Source of the DNA: QYQD01 sp040754095
GTDB lineage: Bacteria > Desulfobacterota > QYQD01
Length of the DNA stretch: 64,000 nucleotides
Assembly (NCBI GenBank): GCA_040754095.1
Contig: JBFMFO010000013.1
Coordinates: 1-64,000, forward strand
Direction: 5' to 3'
Positions 43,401-51,659 of the stretch are shown here, piece by piece; position 1 is the first letter of the stretch; each line of letters starts with the position of its first letter. The notes below the pieces were generated by a model. It searched no databases. It worked only from the letters and a program-made list of their open reading frames with translations, and was not told the origin of the DNA. The position numbers and the translations under genes are program-made.

Positions 43401-44597
43401 GATCTGCCTGGGTAAACTAATCCCTTTCAATATCAAATCCATAAACAGTTTCGTGTCGTCATAAAATTTCTTCAAAGGGATGTCATCCGGCTTCTGAATG
43501 TAAAGTAAAAGGGAGTTGGCCAGATTGCCATATCTGAGACGACCGTTATTAGAAAGATCAGCCTCTTTTTCTTCTTTGGGGGAAGAAGCATCCCAGTTAT
43601 CATCACTTCCTCTCATAATGAGATTTGGGGAAATAGCATCATAGGTTTTATGGAGCAACGCGGTTGACCCCTTACCATTGGGGAAAATATTATCTTTATT
43701 CTCTTTGAAGAGCGCTTTCAGCAGGTTGTACAAAGAAAGGTTTGTTCCTTCAATCAATTCGCGATTCAATTCCTGATAGGATTTGGGAAGATAAATTTCT
43801 TTTTTGAAAACCCCTAGTTTCGTTAAGCCTGAATTGTCAAGAAAATACCCTATCTTTTTATAAGCTGTCGCTAAATTCGCTTTTGCGTCAATGGCTTCGT
43901 TGATGGGAAGGGCATAATTCAAGTTTTCATTAGGGGACTTTTGCAAAATAATCCCTATGACCTTTCCCTCCTTGTCAAGAAGGGGACCGCCACTGTTCCC
44001 TGGAGAGGCCGCCGCGGAAAACCGTATCCATTTCCATTCCCCGTTCTCTTGTTCTGGTGTTGCAGAGGTAAAGAGGCCATCTCGGATTACAATTCCCTCA
44101 CCGAGCGCATTGCCTACAGCAAATACCTTCTGATTTATTTGAGGATTTGTATTCACTCTTAAAAAATCCTTCACTGCCTTATCTCTCAGGGAAAAGGCGA
44201 CAAAATCCTTCCTCTCAGAGTACTTATCGATTTTGTCAATGCTGTATATTTTCCCGTCCTTATCTCTGAGGGAGACTTCTCCAAATTGACTCTCTAACCC
44301 GAGATTCATGACATGGGCTGCGGATAAAAATTCAGTCGGGCTTATGGCAAAGGCTGTCCCTATCGGATAGTATTTATCAGTTCGTATGGAATAGGGAAGG
44401 AGGTTCAACGGTAGGGGACGTTCATAGCTCAACGAATCTTTCGTCGGTTTCAAAACCACTACCTCAAAAACTGCGTTGCTGATTATTTCAAGGGTCTTGC
44501 TATCTAATGTGGAGTCAGCTGAAACAGTGCTTATAAAACTTACATATTCAAGTAGTATTATAAATATAACAAGACAAAAGGATCTTCGCCTGTTCAT
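40449..44597 (-). CDS. Secreted trypsin-like protease with a very long TPR solenoid
   Basis: A 1382-residue protein. Signal peptide at 1-27. A trypsin-like domain follows with the full triad: His95 in FLSAAHV, Asp131 in RKDFVAFSL and Ser202 in SPGNSGGPLL. A middle region (about 300-650) of unknown fold contains calcineurin-free, beta-rich sequence. From about 660 to 1375 come about 20 TPR units of the very regular type A-Y-x-N-R-G-x-A-Y ... D-Y-x-K-A-I-E-I/L-N/D-P. Such TPRs bind client proteins or glycans. The repeats are unusually similar to one another, which suggests recent expansion. It seems monocistronic. Confidence 0.85.
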   Translation of the reverse strand: MNRRRSFCLVIFIILLEYVSFISTVSADSTLDSKTLEIISNAVFEVVVLKPTKDSLSYERPLPLNLLPYSIRTDKYYPIGTAFAISPTEFLSAAHVMNLGLESQFGEVSLRDKDGKIYSIDKIDKYSERKDFVAFSLRDKAVKDFLRVNTNPQINQKVFAVGNALGEGIVIRDGLFTSATPEQENGEWKWIRFSAAASPGNSGGPLLDKEGKVIGIILQKSPNENLNYALPINEAIDAKANLATAYKKIGYFLDNSGLTKLGVFKKEIYLPKSYQELNRELIEGTNLSLYNLLKALFKENKDNIFPNGKGSTALLHKTYDAISPNLIMRGSDDNWDASSPKEEKEADLSNNGRLRYGNLANSLLLYIQKPDDIPLKKFYDDTKLFMDLILKGISLPRQIGSENIKITSLGNGCEDYVFIDSHGRKWLVRTWSLEYSDEKVVTLSLPVPGGCITMMKAGQTGQVDFVDIPDLKILTNFIYVSYYGTLKQWEEFIKIKELLPSAFSSINVSFDYNKAFYYKSKRLSFSYSSDGMAVSEKSYMKLKFDYFRESNKTIWDVGTIVVGEDKNNWTNFNITRNMKPPKGLGDKYESHWEIIEKQKFPFNHSAFYRDKATNISTVFNQSDAESTSVLYTIGYEKEGKVDQKEMEAKLNKFIRNLKIYEDGKSGDLAYNIRKDTYHDRGEYYQAVFDIDRLVNINPQYADGYILRGEVFKDKGDYNRAIMDYGKAAELTPEYVQTYFGKDFIALLYGIKGQFREAQEETGKVLQSDPLDASAENILKVTEDVVAQRIKAETAIHLFKGGVLGNIGLPDEAVAEYNKAIASDPDYSVAYDIRGLANASKKDMDSAISDYSKALELNSKDIVAYNGRGVAYKVKKEYDKAIENYDKALELSPSYVKALKNRGNAYHFKNDYDRAIADYNEALRLYPSFVDVYYDRGLSWHEKGSYDKAITDLDKAISMDQGYVDAYIARGNAYCAKSEHDIAITDYSKAIEIDPYNADAYANRGNAYCSKGNQELAISDYNRSIEINPNHALAYYSRGLTYQERKEFDMALSDYSRAIEINPELADIYYSRAIIYQERGDYDKAISDYSRALEVNPRHEAAYFTRANIYGDKGEWDSALADYSKVLEINPDNADALINRGATYDKIGNYDLAISDYNRVLEADPDHAMAYYGRGVAFTRKGDSTKAIADYTRAIEKNPKYSDAYFARGVICQAVGNLELAIADYNKAIQSDPACFQAYSNRGDIRAIRGEFELAFADLNKALEINPEYIGAYVNRGGAYGRAGKYDLAIADFNRALVIDPNVADAYNSRGYTFKLMGDLDRATADFDRAIALDPKNTLAYINRGNTYAQKGDRERACSDWKRACELGSCASYTQAKKYGWCE

Positions 44598-44662
44598 GAA
44601 CCTTCTCCTTTTTCTGCATTCGTTACCAATACTATTTATTCATCTTTATTCATCGGTGAATT

Positions 44663-44863
44663 CTACTTCAAAGTGCCGTCGTCATATTCCACCCGCAGGA
44701 GACGGTTCAAATCATCGTAGGTATAGTCGATGGCCCCGGCCAAAGAGGCAAACAGGAATAAAAAGCTGAAGGCCCAAACCACAGCCATGCCCCATCTTTT
44801 AAGACTGCGTGCGCTCTTCATCTTCTCTCCGATGCATGGTAAAAGTTTTTCATATGATCTCAT
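44663..44863 (-). pseudogene. Truncated RHS/YD-repeat protein (N-terminal fragment)
   Basis: A 66-codon frame encodes a membrane or signal segment (WGMAVVWAFSFLFLFASLAGA) followed by one YD-repeat unit (DYTYDDLNRLLRVEYDDGT) and then stops. RHS proteins contain tens of such units; here everything after the first has gone. Signal plus a single repeat suggests that the 5' end of a secreted RHS-type gene was left behind after deletion. Confidence 0.6.
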
Positions 44864-44877
44864 TGTGCAATGCCTTC

Positions 44878-44904
44878 GGTGGTCACGATAACGCTGTGCC
44901 CACT
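44878..44904. repeat. REP-like palindrome 5
   Basis: CGGTGGTCACGATAACGCTG followed by TGCCCAC, the same element as at 39,684 with one mismatch in the stem, 5 kb away and next to the RHS fragment. Confidence 0.75.
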
Positions 44905-44949
44905 ATTATCATCTTAGTTATGGATGTCCCCATTGCCATCATGGCAGGT

Positions 44950-45345
44950 TTATCCGGCACGCCACGGCGTATCTTCGGCCCGTACAAACTTTCTGTACAT
45001 CCTCTCAACCTTCTTCTGAGTCACATACGGCTTGTGGACCCTGAACCCACCTCCAAAAGAATGAGGAATGTGCATGAGTTCGTGGATAAGAACCTTAATC
45101 TGCTCTTCTTTGCTGAGCTTATCAAACCTTTCAGAAATAACCTCAATAACATAATGAGGCCTCTGGTTGAGGGCTAATTGCATGATTCTGGAAAGACCGT
45201 GGCAGCGGGCAATTACCCTCTTGCTGTTAGAGTATTTGCTCCTTATACAAACCAGCCTGGATTCATCCACATGGGTCATTTGTAGTTTATGAATAATGCC
45301 TTTTATTGATGCACCAATGTCCTCGGCCAATTCGTACTGAATCAT
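44950..45345 (-). CDS. Putative metallopeptidase (HExxH, phage-metallopeptidase-like family)
   Basis: A 131-residue protein of the putative metallopeptidase family found in archaea, phages and bacteria. Signatures: SRLVCIRSKYSNSKRVIARCHGL, ALNQRPHYVIEVISERFDKL and the zinc motif LIHELMHIPHSFGGGFRVH. The substrate is unknown. The frame extends to 45,381, but the family domain begins with MIQYELAED at 45,345. No Shine-Dalgarno is evident. A stray relict of a phage or archaeal transfer is possible. Confidence 0.8.
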   Translation of the reverse strand: MIQYELAEDIGASIKGIIHKLQMTHVDESRLVCIRSKYSNSKRVIARCHGLSRIMQLALNQRPHYVIEVISERFDKLSKEEQIKVLIHELMHIPHSFGGGFRVHKPYVTQKKVERMYRKFVRAEDTPWRAG

Positions 45346-45438
45346 AGGCAAAAAATAAACATAGCTAAGGGGGAAAATCAAGAGATTTCGATCAGATGGC
45401 GGGGGTTTAGTAAATGTCCCGGCTACGCGGTGTTACCT

Positions 45439-46062
45439 TTAAATCCGGCCTTCAGCCCTCAGGCAATCCTTAAATACCTTGTAGAAATGCTCATGCTGGG
45501 ACAGCGACTTTTGCAAAATCTCCCGCATTTCGCCCAGGTCCTTTTCATTGATGATGGCATCTACAGAGAGGGAGAAGGCCATTAACGTATCCAGTGTCCT
45601 GTACTGAGCGGAAATAAGCAATAAAAAGATATTGCGTCGTACAGATATAGGCAGGCGATCCAGGTACCTTAAAATGGGGTTGTTTCCCGTCCCTCCTTCC
45701 GCGGATTTTTCACTTACAACCATCACGCCATAATGATTATAACGTACCTTGGCATAAAAGGTCCGCAGGTCATCGGCCACACTCGTTTTGTAATCAAGCC
45801 CCTCCAGGACACGAACCACGCCCTCCTTCATAGACTCATCCGGCACACAAACCAGCCCGGCCTTCGTTCCTTCCTCGAAGAATTCAATGGCGACATCCTG
45901 ATCGGTATCCGGCAAGGAGCCGATCTCTTCACTTTTTCCCCTCGTATCTATAGGAATCTTACCTTTGCAATCCGGGCAGGTAAGGACGACTTTGGTGTTC
46001 GCCGGTAACTTTTCATCCGGAACAAGAAAGCGCTTCTGACATCCCGGGCATGAGATTTCCAT
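45439..46062 (-). CDS. Zinc-ribbon protein linked to PilT genes
   Basis: A 207-residue protein that begins with an MJ0042-type zinc ribbon (CPGCQKRFLVPDEKLP ... LTCPDCKGKIPI). The rest has an alpha/beta appearance (AGLVCVPDESMKEGVVRVLEGLDYK, YGVMVVSE) reminiscent of a receiver-like fold without its phosphorylation site, followed by helices. It lies 9 nt downstream of the PilT-family gene, so it is probably made together with the pilus ATPases and may regulate them; this is inference. Confidence 0.75.
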   Translation of the reverse strand: MEISCPGCQKRFLVPDEKLPANTKVVLTCPDCKGKIPIDTRGKSEEIGSLPDTDQDVAIEFFEEGTKAGLVCVPDESMKEGVVRVLEGLDYKTSVADDLRTFYAKVRYNHYGVMVVSEKSAEGGTGNNPILRYLDRLPISVRRNIFLLLISAQYRTLDTLMAFSLSVDAIINEKDLGEMREILQKSLSQHEHFYKVFKDCLRAEGRI

Positions 46063-46071
46063 ATTTAATAT

Positions 46072-47250
46072 TTACCTCCTGCGTTCCTTGCCATAATCCC
46101 CGTCCAGCTTCAACCCCTCGATATCGGAGGTCTTCTCACCTTTCTGGGCCTTGAGTTGGTCTATGCCCCGGCTGACCACCGCACGGTGCGAGGCATAAGC
46201 CAGGGCAGTTTCTTCAGTGATCAGGCCTCGCTCGTAAGAACGGAGGATATCTTTATCAAAGGTCTGCATGTTGAATGCCTCACCGCTGTCTATGATCTCG
46301 TAAAATGTCTTTCCTTCTGATTCGCCGTTCAAAATAGAGTCTTTGATCCGCACGTTATTGTTCATGACCTCGAAGACAGCCACTCTCCCCCCGCCCACTT
46401 TGGGCAGGAGTTTCTGGCAGACCACCCAACGTACAGTATCAGCGAGGCGTATGCGTATCTGCTGTTCTTCATCCTTACTGAACATGCCTATAATACGGTT
46501 GACGGTCTGACCGGCATCTACCGTATGCAGGGTGGAAAACACCAGATGACCTGTCTCCGCGGCGCTCAGACCGATCTCTATGGTCTCGCGGTCGCGCATC
46601 TCGCCCACCAGGACTACATTCGGGGCCTGCCTGAGGGCGGCACGAAGCCCGTGGGCAAAGCTGTCGAAATCCGCGCCCAGCTCCCTCTGGTTAAATGTGG
46701 CCTTCCTGTGGGCATGAACAAACTCTATCGGGTCTTCCAGGGTGATAACGTGCACCGGCTCCGCCTCATTTATCTCATTGAGGATGGCCGCAAGAGAGGT
46801 GGATTTACCGGTGCCCGTGGCCCCGGTGAAGAGGATTACACCGTTTCGTTCCCTGGCCATTTTATAAAAAGATTCAGGAAGCTCAAGTTCTTTAACGGTC
46901 GGGATATGGGTGCTCAGTTTCCGCATCACGGTAGAGTAATAACCCTTTTGCTGAAAGACGTTTACCCTGAAACGCGCCCGGCCGGGAAGCTGATAGGAAA
47001 AATCACAGGAACCTTCCCGAACCAGGGTCTTGAGCAGCCTTGCATCCGAACCCATCAGGTGAAGGGCAAATATCTCCGCCTGATAAGGCGTAATCTGCTC
47101 AATGGGCGAATCCAGGGATACCGGAACCAAGCGGCCCGATGAAACTACCTGAAATGGCCGCCCCACAGTCACGTTGAGATCGGAGATGCTCTCCTGAGAT
47201 TCCAGCATCCGGGTTATGATGTGATCGATGTCAGCCTTATTTATAGACAA
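46072..47250 (-). CDS. PilT/PilU-family twitching ATPase (second copy)
   Basis: A 392-residue hexameric ATPase of the type IV pilus retraction family. Walker A FTGATGTGKSTSLAA, the Asp box, Walker B VVLVGEMRDRETIEIGLSAAETGH and the His box FSTLHTVDAG are intact. It carries a 30-residue C-terminal charged tail beyond the usual end. It follows the pilT gene by 3 nt, the same tandem as pilT-pilU elsewhere. Confidence 0.9.
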   Translation of the reverse strand: MSINKADIDHIITRMLESQESISDLNVTVGRPFQVVSSGRLVPVSLDSPIEQITPYQAEIFALHLMGSDARLLKTLVREGSCDFSYQLPGRARFRVNVFQQKGYYSTVMRKLSTHIPTVKELELPESFYKMARERNGVILFTGATGTGKSTSLAAILNEINEAEPVHVITLEDPIEFVHAHRKATFNQRELGADFDSFAHGLRAALRQAPNVVLVGEMRDRETIEIGLSAAETGHLVFSTLHTVDAGQTVNRIIGMFSKDEEQQIRIRLADTVRWVVCQKLLPKVGGGRVAVFEVMNNNVRIKDSILNGESEGKTFYEIIDSGEAFNMQTFDKDILRSYERGLITEETALAYASHRAVVSRGIDQLKAQKGEKTSDIEGLKLDGDYGKERRR

Positions 47251-47253
47251 TTT

Positions 47254-48336
47254 TCATACCTCCGTGAAATCTTCCGGCGGCTTCTTTAAAAATTGGGTAA
47301 ATTTTTCTTTGTTGATACTCTTGTTATACGCCTCGGTGGCATCGATCCACCCTTTCTGCAGGAGTTCCATAATGGCATCGTCCAGGGTCTGCATGCCGTA
47401 TTTCTTGCCGGTCTGCATGGCAGACGCGATTTGATAGGTTTTTCCCTCACGGATGAGGTTGCGCACTGCAGGTGTGGCAATCAATATTTCCAGGGCCACA
47501 CACCGGCCTTTAATATCCACGCGTTTGAACATGGTCTGTGAGACCACCGCCCGCAAGGCATCAGCCAGGGTGGAGCGCACCTGGGGCTGCTGGTTGGCCG
47601 GAAAGATTTCAATCATGCGGTCCACGGTCTTGGAGGCATTCAATGTATGCAAGGTGGCAAAGACCAGATGGCCGGTCATAGCCGCCTCCATGGCCAGGGA
47701 GATAGTCTCCAGGTCACGAAGCTCACCGACCAGGATAATGTCCGGGTCTTCACGCAAGCTGGCCCTGAGGGCCGCGGCAAAAGACTTTGTATGCGTCCCT
47801 ACCTCACGATGATTTACAATACAGCCCTTGCTCTTGTGCACAAACTCGATAGGGTCTTCAACCGTAATAATATGATCCTTGCGGATAGTATTGGCGTGAT
47901 CAACAATCGCGGCCAGCGTCGTTGATTTACCGCTGCCGGTAGGGCCGGTTACCAATATCAGACCCTTTGGGAGCGTGGCCAGGTTCTTGACCACCGGCGG
48001 CAGGCCCAATTGTTCGGCCGACAGGATATTGCTCGGTATCTCTCTGAAAACCGCCCCTATGCCGTATTTCTGCATGAAAAAATTGGCGCGATATCTGGCT
48101 AATCCCGGGATCTCATGACCGAAATCGAGATCGCCGGTCTCCTCAAATATCTTGATCTTGTCCTCCGGGGTGATCTCATAGAGCATGGCCTTGAGTTCGT
48201 CATTTTCCATGACCTTATACTTAACCCGTTCCATCTCACCCCGAATACGCAAGATAGGTTGAGATCCGGATATAAGATGCAGGTCCGAGGCACCCTGCTC
48301 ATGCATCAATTTAAAAAAGGCGTCAATCTGAGCCAT
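47254..48336 (-). CDS. pilT: Type IV pilus retraction ATPase PilT
   Basis: A 360-residue ATPase that powers pilus retraction. Motifs: the N-terminal ASDLHLISGSQPILRIRG, Walker A VTGPTGSGKSTTLAA, Asp box ITVEDPIEF, Walker B ILVGELRDLETISLAMEAAMTGHLVF and the His box LHTLNASKT; AIRNLIREGK-type AIRNLIRE retraction motif appears as PAVRNLIREGKTYQ. It is the first gene of a three-gene operon. The pilus structural genes are not in this window. Confidence 0.95.
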   Translation of the reverse strand: MAQIDAFFKLMHEQGASDLHLISGSQPILRIRGEMERVKYKVMENDELKAMLYEITPEDKIKIFEETGDLDFGHEIPGLARYRANFFMQKYGIGAVFREIPSNILSAEQLGLPPVVKNLATLPKGLILVTGPTGSGKSTTLAAIVDHANTIRKDHIITVEDPIEFVHKSKGCIVNHREVGTHTKSFAAALRASLREDPDIILVGELRDLETISLAMEAAMTGHLVFATLHTLNASKTVDRMIEIFPANQQPQVRSTLADALRAVVSQTMFKRVDIKGRCVALEILIATPAVRNLIREGKTYQIASAMQTGKKYGMQTLDDAIMELLQKGWIDATEAYNKSINKEKFTQFLKKPPEDFTEV

Positions 48337-48362
48337 CTTTAGCCAATCCTCCGCTTGAGTTA

Positions 48363-48590
48363 GTTTTCATCCGGAAACTGCCGTTTCCGAATGAAAGCCC
48401 TCAGCGATCAGCTTTCAGCCGTCAGCATGTTTGTTATCCGTTATCCGACATTTTCTTTCGGTAAACGGTCAACAATGAACGGTGGACCGGCTTATGCTGA
48501 TAGCCGACAGTCGAAGATTCGCCGGCGTTGTGGCGATCTGACCGTTCCATCCGGAAAACCGGGACTTCCGGCCCGTAGCCGGATGGAAAC
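48363..48590. repeat. Palindromic spacer element, family 1 (interrupted by family 2)
   Basis: It starts GTTTTCATCCGGAAACTG and ends GTAGCCGGATGGAAAC. Between these ends the core is replaced by family 2-type sequence (CGGTAAACGGTCAACAATG) and further degenerate units. It looks like a family 1 element into which a family 2 array has been inserted or recombined. Confidence 0.75.
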
Positions 48591-48843
48591 AAGCTACGCC
48601 AACTATATCGACACAAAAGAAGAAAACCTTAATCCTGGTCTGAAACATACAATAACGCGGAGGACGCAGAATTGGCAGAATCAGTCGAGTAGTTAAGTGG
48701 TTGAGCGATTGACCGCATAATATGCTATCTCTGCGTTCTGTGCACTGGTGGTGAACTATTACAATTAAGGCTTGACTTTAAAATTTTAAGTCGATATTTT
48801 GCAAAAACTTGTGAATAAACATTCAGTTTAGAAAGGGGAAGAC
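48591..48843. other. Upstream region of the EF-G paralogue
   Basis: Degenerate spacer sequence, then an AT-rich segment (48,770-48,830) that should hold the promoter. GAAAGGGGAAG lies just before the ATG at 48,844 and supplies the ribosome binding site. No clear -35/-10 pair could be fixed. Confidence 0.4.
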
Positions 48844-50928
48844 ATGGGTATTCAGTTAGATAAGGTTCGCAATATAGCCCTGCTTGCTCATAGCGGCGCG
48901 GGCAAAACATCCCTGGCCGAAGCCATGCTTTTTGCATCGGGACGGACAAGTCGTCTGGGCCGGGTAGATGACGGCACCTCAATCCTGGACTACGAACCGG
49001 AAGAAATCAAAAGAAAGATTACTATAAACTCGGCCTTTAATCATTATACGTGGCAAAAACATACGATCCATTTTATCGATACCCCGGGTGACGATAATTT
49101 CCTCAATGATACCAGGATGTCCCTGCAGGTGGCAGACAGCGCCGTATTCGTAATCGATGCCATTGACGGGGCCAAACCCTTGACCCTGAAGATATGGAAC
49201 CTGGCCGGGGAGTTCCATCTGCCCCGTATTATTTTCATTAATAAAATGGACCGGGAAAGGGCGGATTTTTACAGGACATTAGATAGTATTTCCACCACCC
49301 TCAACGCCCGCTGCGTGCCCGTTCAACTCCCTATTGGCGCAGAAGATAAGTTCACCGGGGTGGTGGACCTCATAAATGAAAAGGCCTTCGTATTTGCCGG
49401 CGATCAAGGCGGCCAGTACAAGGAATGTCCTATACCCGATGACATGAAAGATTCTGTGAAAAAACATCGGGAAAACCTTCAGGAATACGCTGCGGAGGCA
49501 GACGACGCCCTGGTGGAAAAATTTCTGGAGGAAGGAACCCTGACGGTGGCCGAGATAGAAAAAGGACTGGCCGGCGGTATGATCGCGGGACGATTTGTCC
49601 TGGTATGCTGCGGCTCGGCTACACGCAATATCGGTGTCACCACCCTTATGGAGGCCGTCAATCAATATCTGCCTTCTCCTCTGGATAAGGGGGCAAAAAC
49701 GGCCTTAAATGCCAAGACCAAGGAACCGGTCGAAATAGCCCCCGCCCCCGATGCGCCGTTGTCGGCTCTGGTCTTCAAGACCCTGTCCGATCCGTATGCC
49801 GGACGGCTCTCTATCTTGCGCATTTACTCCGGCACACTGAAACCGGACACCACCCTCTACAACACAAACAAGCAGACCACGGAGCGTATCGGCCAGCTTC
49901 TGTCCCTGGAGGGCAAGGCGCAAAAATCAGTTGAAGGTGTGGGACCGGGAGAATTAATCGCAGTCGCCAAATTAAAAGACACCGTGACCGGCGACACGCT
50001 CTGCACTGAAGGATCGCCGGTCATTATTGAGGCCCTGCAACCGCCGCAGCCGGTTATTTCCTACGCCTTAAAACCGAAAACCAAGGCCGATGAAGAGAAG
50101 ATATCCGCGGCCCTGGGAAAACTCAAAGAAGAAGACAATGCCATCCTGGTTACCCGTAATGAGGCGACGAGGGAAACCATTCTTTCCGGCATGGGACAAA
50201 TCCATATCGAGGTTGTAGCAGAAAAGTTAAAAAGAAAATATAATGTTGACGTCAATCTTACCCTGCCCAAGGTGCCTTATAAAGAGGCCATCAAAAAAAC
50301 CAAACAGGGTGTTGTCTATCGGCATAAGAAACAGACCGGCGGGGCCGGGCAGTTTGCCGAGGTTCACTTTGATATCAGTCCTCTGCCCCAGGGAGGCAGC
50401 TTTGAGTTTGAAAATGCCCTGACCGGAATGAATGTACCCCGCAATTTTGTTCCCGCAGTGGAAAAGGGCATTCAGGAAGCTATGCAGGCAGGCCCCCTGG
50501 CTGGCTATCCGGTTGTGGGCGTTAAAGTCAGATTTTATGACGGTAAGTCGCATGAGGTTGATTCATCGGAGACAGCCTTCAAGATTGCAGCTATCCAGTG
50601 CTTCAAGAAAGGTATGCTGGAGGCTATGCCCATCTTGCTGGAACCGATCATGTCTATGACTATTCTGGTCCCGGATGACTGCATGGGTGATGTTATCGGG
50701 GACATAAACAGCCGCCGGGGAAAGGTAATAGGGGTAGAGACCCGATCCGGGGTGCAAGCCATCCTGGCCCATGTACCCATGGTCGAGGTGCTGCGTTACG
50801 CCTCCGAGCTCACCTCAATGACTGCCGGACGCGGTACATTCAGCATGGAATTCTTGCGCTACGAAGAAGTTCCGGCTCACCTGACTGAAAAGATTGTCGC
50901 TGCGGCTAAAAAGGAAGGCGAGGCCTAG
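48844..50928 (+). CDS. Elongation factor G paralogue (EF-G2-like)
   Basis: A 694-residue translational GTPase with all five EF-G domains. The P-loop is AHSGAGKT at 15-22, DYEPEEIKRKITI is switch I and NKMD at 133-136 is G4. In the G3 motif the usual DTPGH is DTPGD (Asp83), so the His that activates the hydrolytic water in canonical EF-G is absent; paralogous EF-G2 proteins also differ here. The PEEIKRK switch I also fits EF-G2. A canonical fusA is expected with the rpsL/rpsG cluster elsewhere. It is monocistronic. Confidence 0.9.
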   Translation: MGIQLDKVRNIALLAHSGAGKTSLAEAMLFASGRTSRLGRVDDGTSILDYEPEEIKRKITINSAFNHYTWQKHTIHFIDTPGDDNFLNDTRMSLQVADSAVFVIDAIDGAKPLTLKIWNLAGEFHLPRIIFINKMDRERADFYRTLDSISTTLNARCVPVQLPIGAEDKFTGVVDLINEKAFVFAGDQGGQYKECPIPDDMKDSVKKHRENLQEYAAEADDALVEKFLEEGTLTVAEIEKGLAGGMIAGRFVLVCCGSATRNIGVTTLMEAVNQYLPSPLDKGAKTALNAKTKEPVEIAPAPDAPLSALVFKTLSDPYAGRLSILRIYSGTLKPDTTLYNTNKQTTERIGQLLSLEGKAQKSVEGVGPGELIAVAKLKDTVTGDTLCTEGSPVIIEALQPPQPVISYALKPKTKADEEKISAALGKLKEEDNAILVTRNEATRETILSGMGQIHIEVVAEKLKRKYNVDVNLTLPKVPYKEAIKKTKQGVVYRHKKQTGGAGQFAEVHFDISPLPQGGSFEFENALTGMNVPRNFVPAVEKGIQEAMQAGPLAGYPVVGVKVRFYDGKSHEVDSSETAFKIAAIQCFKKGMLEAMPILLEPIMSMTILVPDDCMGDVIGDINSRRGKVIGVETRSGVQAILAHVPMVEVLRYASELTSMTAGRGTFSMEFLRYEEVPAHLTEKIVAAAKKEGEA

Positions 50929-50943
50929 AGATCAGGGGAAATT

Positions 50944-51153
50944 GTAACCGTCCACCGTTCACTGTTGACCGTTCACCGAAAAGACGTTCCTCGCGTTTTT
51001 CAGGGGATATTTGGCTCTTGTACTCTGGTTCCTGGTCTTTTGGACCAGGGACTGGAGGCCGAAACGGAATACGCGATCACCATGACTCTTTGCCAAAAAG
51101 ACGCTTTTCAGGTTCTTACGGTCAACGGTGAACGAATAACGGTGAACGATTAC
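50944..51153. repeat. Palindromic spacer element, family 2 (long copy)
   Basis: Left arm of CCGTCCA, CCGTTCA, CTGTTGA, CCGTTCA heptamers at 50,947-50,978, a core of about 130 bp, and the inverted arm ACGGTCAACGGTGAACG ... ACGGTGAACGATTAC at 51,119-51,152. The ends GTAACCGT and ACGATTAC are inverted. The core contains GAAAAGACGTTC and its partner AAAGACGCTTTTC. Confidence 0.78.
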
Positions 51154-51166
51154 GGGGAATTTGGTA

Positions 51167-51604
51167 TTGACCAACGAAGAACCGGATAAAGAAAGCCAGT
51201 CCCTATCCCAGAAGATAGCCCGGATGAACGTCGCCGAAAAGATCAAGCTGGCCATGACCGGCGACAAAGAGTCCCGGGGTATCCTCATCCGCGACGGGAA
51301 CAAGATGGTCCAGGGAGCCGTAGTACAGAATGCGCGCCTTACCGATGCCGAGGCAGTCCAGATAGCCAAGATGCGCACTATGGACGAAGGCGTTATCCGG
51401 CATCTGGCCACTGAACGCAAGTGGCTGAAAGTCTATCCGGTTAAGGTGGAGCTGGTTAAGAACCCGAAGACGCCGCTTATGCTGGCCATGAGGTTGCTGC
51501 CGCTCCTGCGCGAGGCAGATTTGCGGGATATAGCCAAAAGTAAAGATGTCCTGAAGACTGTTTCTTCACAGGCCCTCCGCCTGCTCAGTCAAAAAAAACA
51601 GTAA
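51167..51604 (+). CDS. Conserved hypothetical protein
   Basis: A 145-residue, mainly helical, basic protein: SQKIARMNVAEKIKLAMTGDKESRG, then a strand-rich middle (ILIRDGNKMVQGAVVQNARL) and a charged end. I think similar proteins occur in other Desulfobacterota, always of unknown function. GGGGAA lies 7 nt before the TTG at 51,167, and a TTG 6 nt upstream is too close to that site. The family 2 element forms its immediate upstream region. Confidence 0.65.
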   Translation: MTNEEPDKESQSLSQKIARMNVAEKIKLAMTGDKESRGILIRDGNKMVQGAVVQNARLTDAEAVQIAKMRTMDEGVIRHLATERKWLKVYPVKVELVKNPKTPLMLAMRLLPLLREADLRDIAKSKDVLKTVSSQALRLLSQKKQ

Positions 51605-51659
51605 CCGGCCCGCCGCGGCCTTTGGTTGACCCGGGGCAAGCGCATCACTTAAAAAAACT

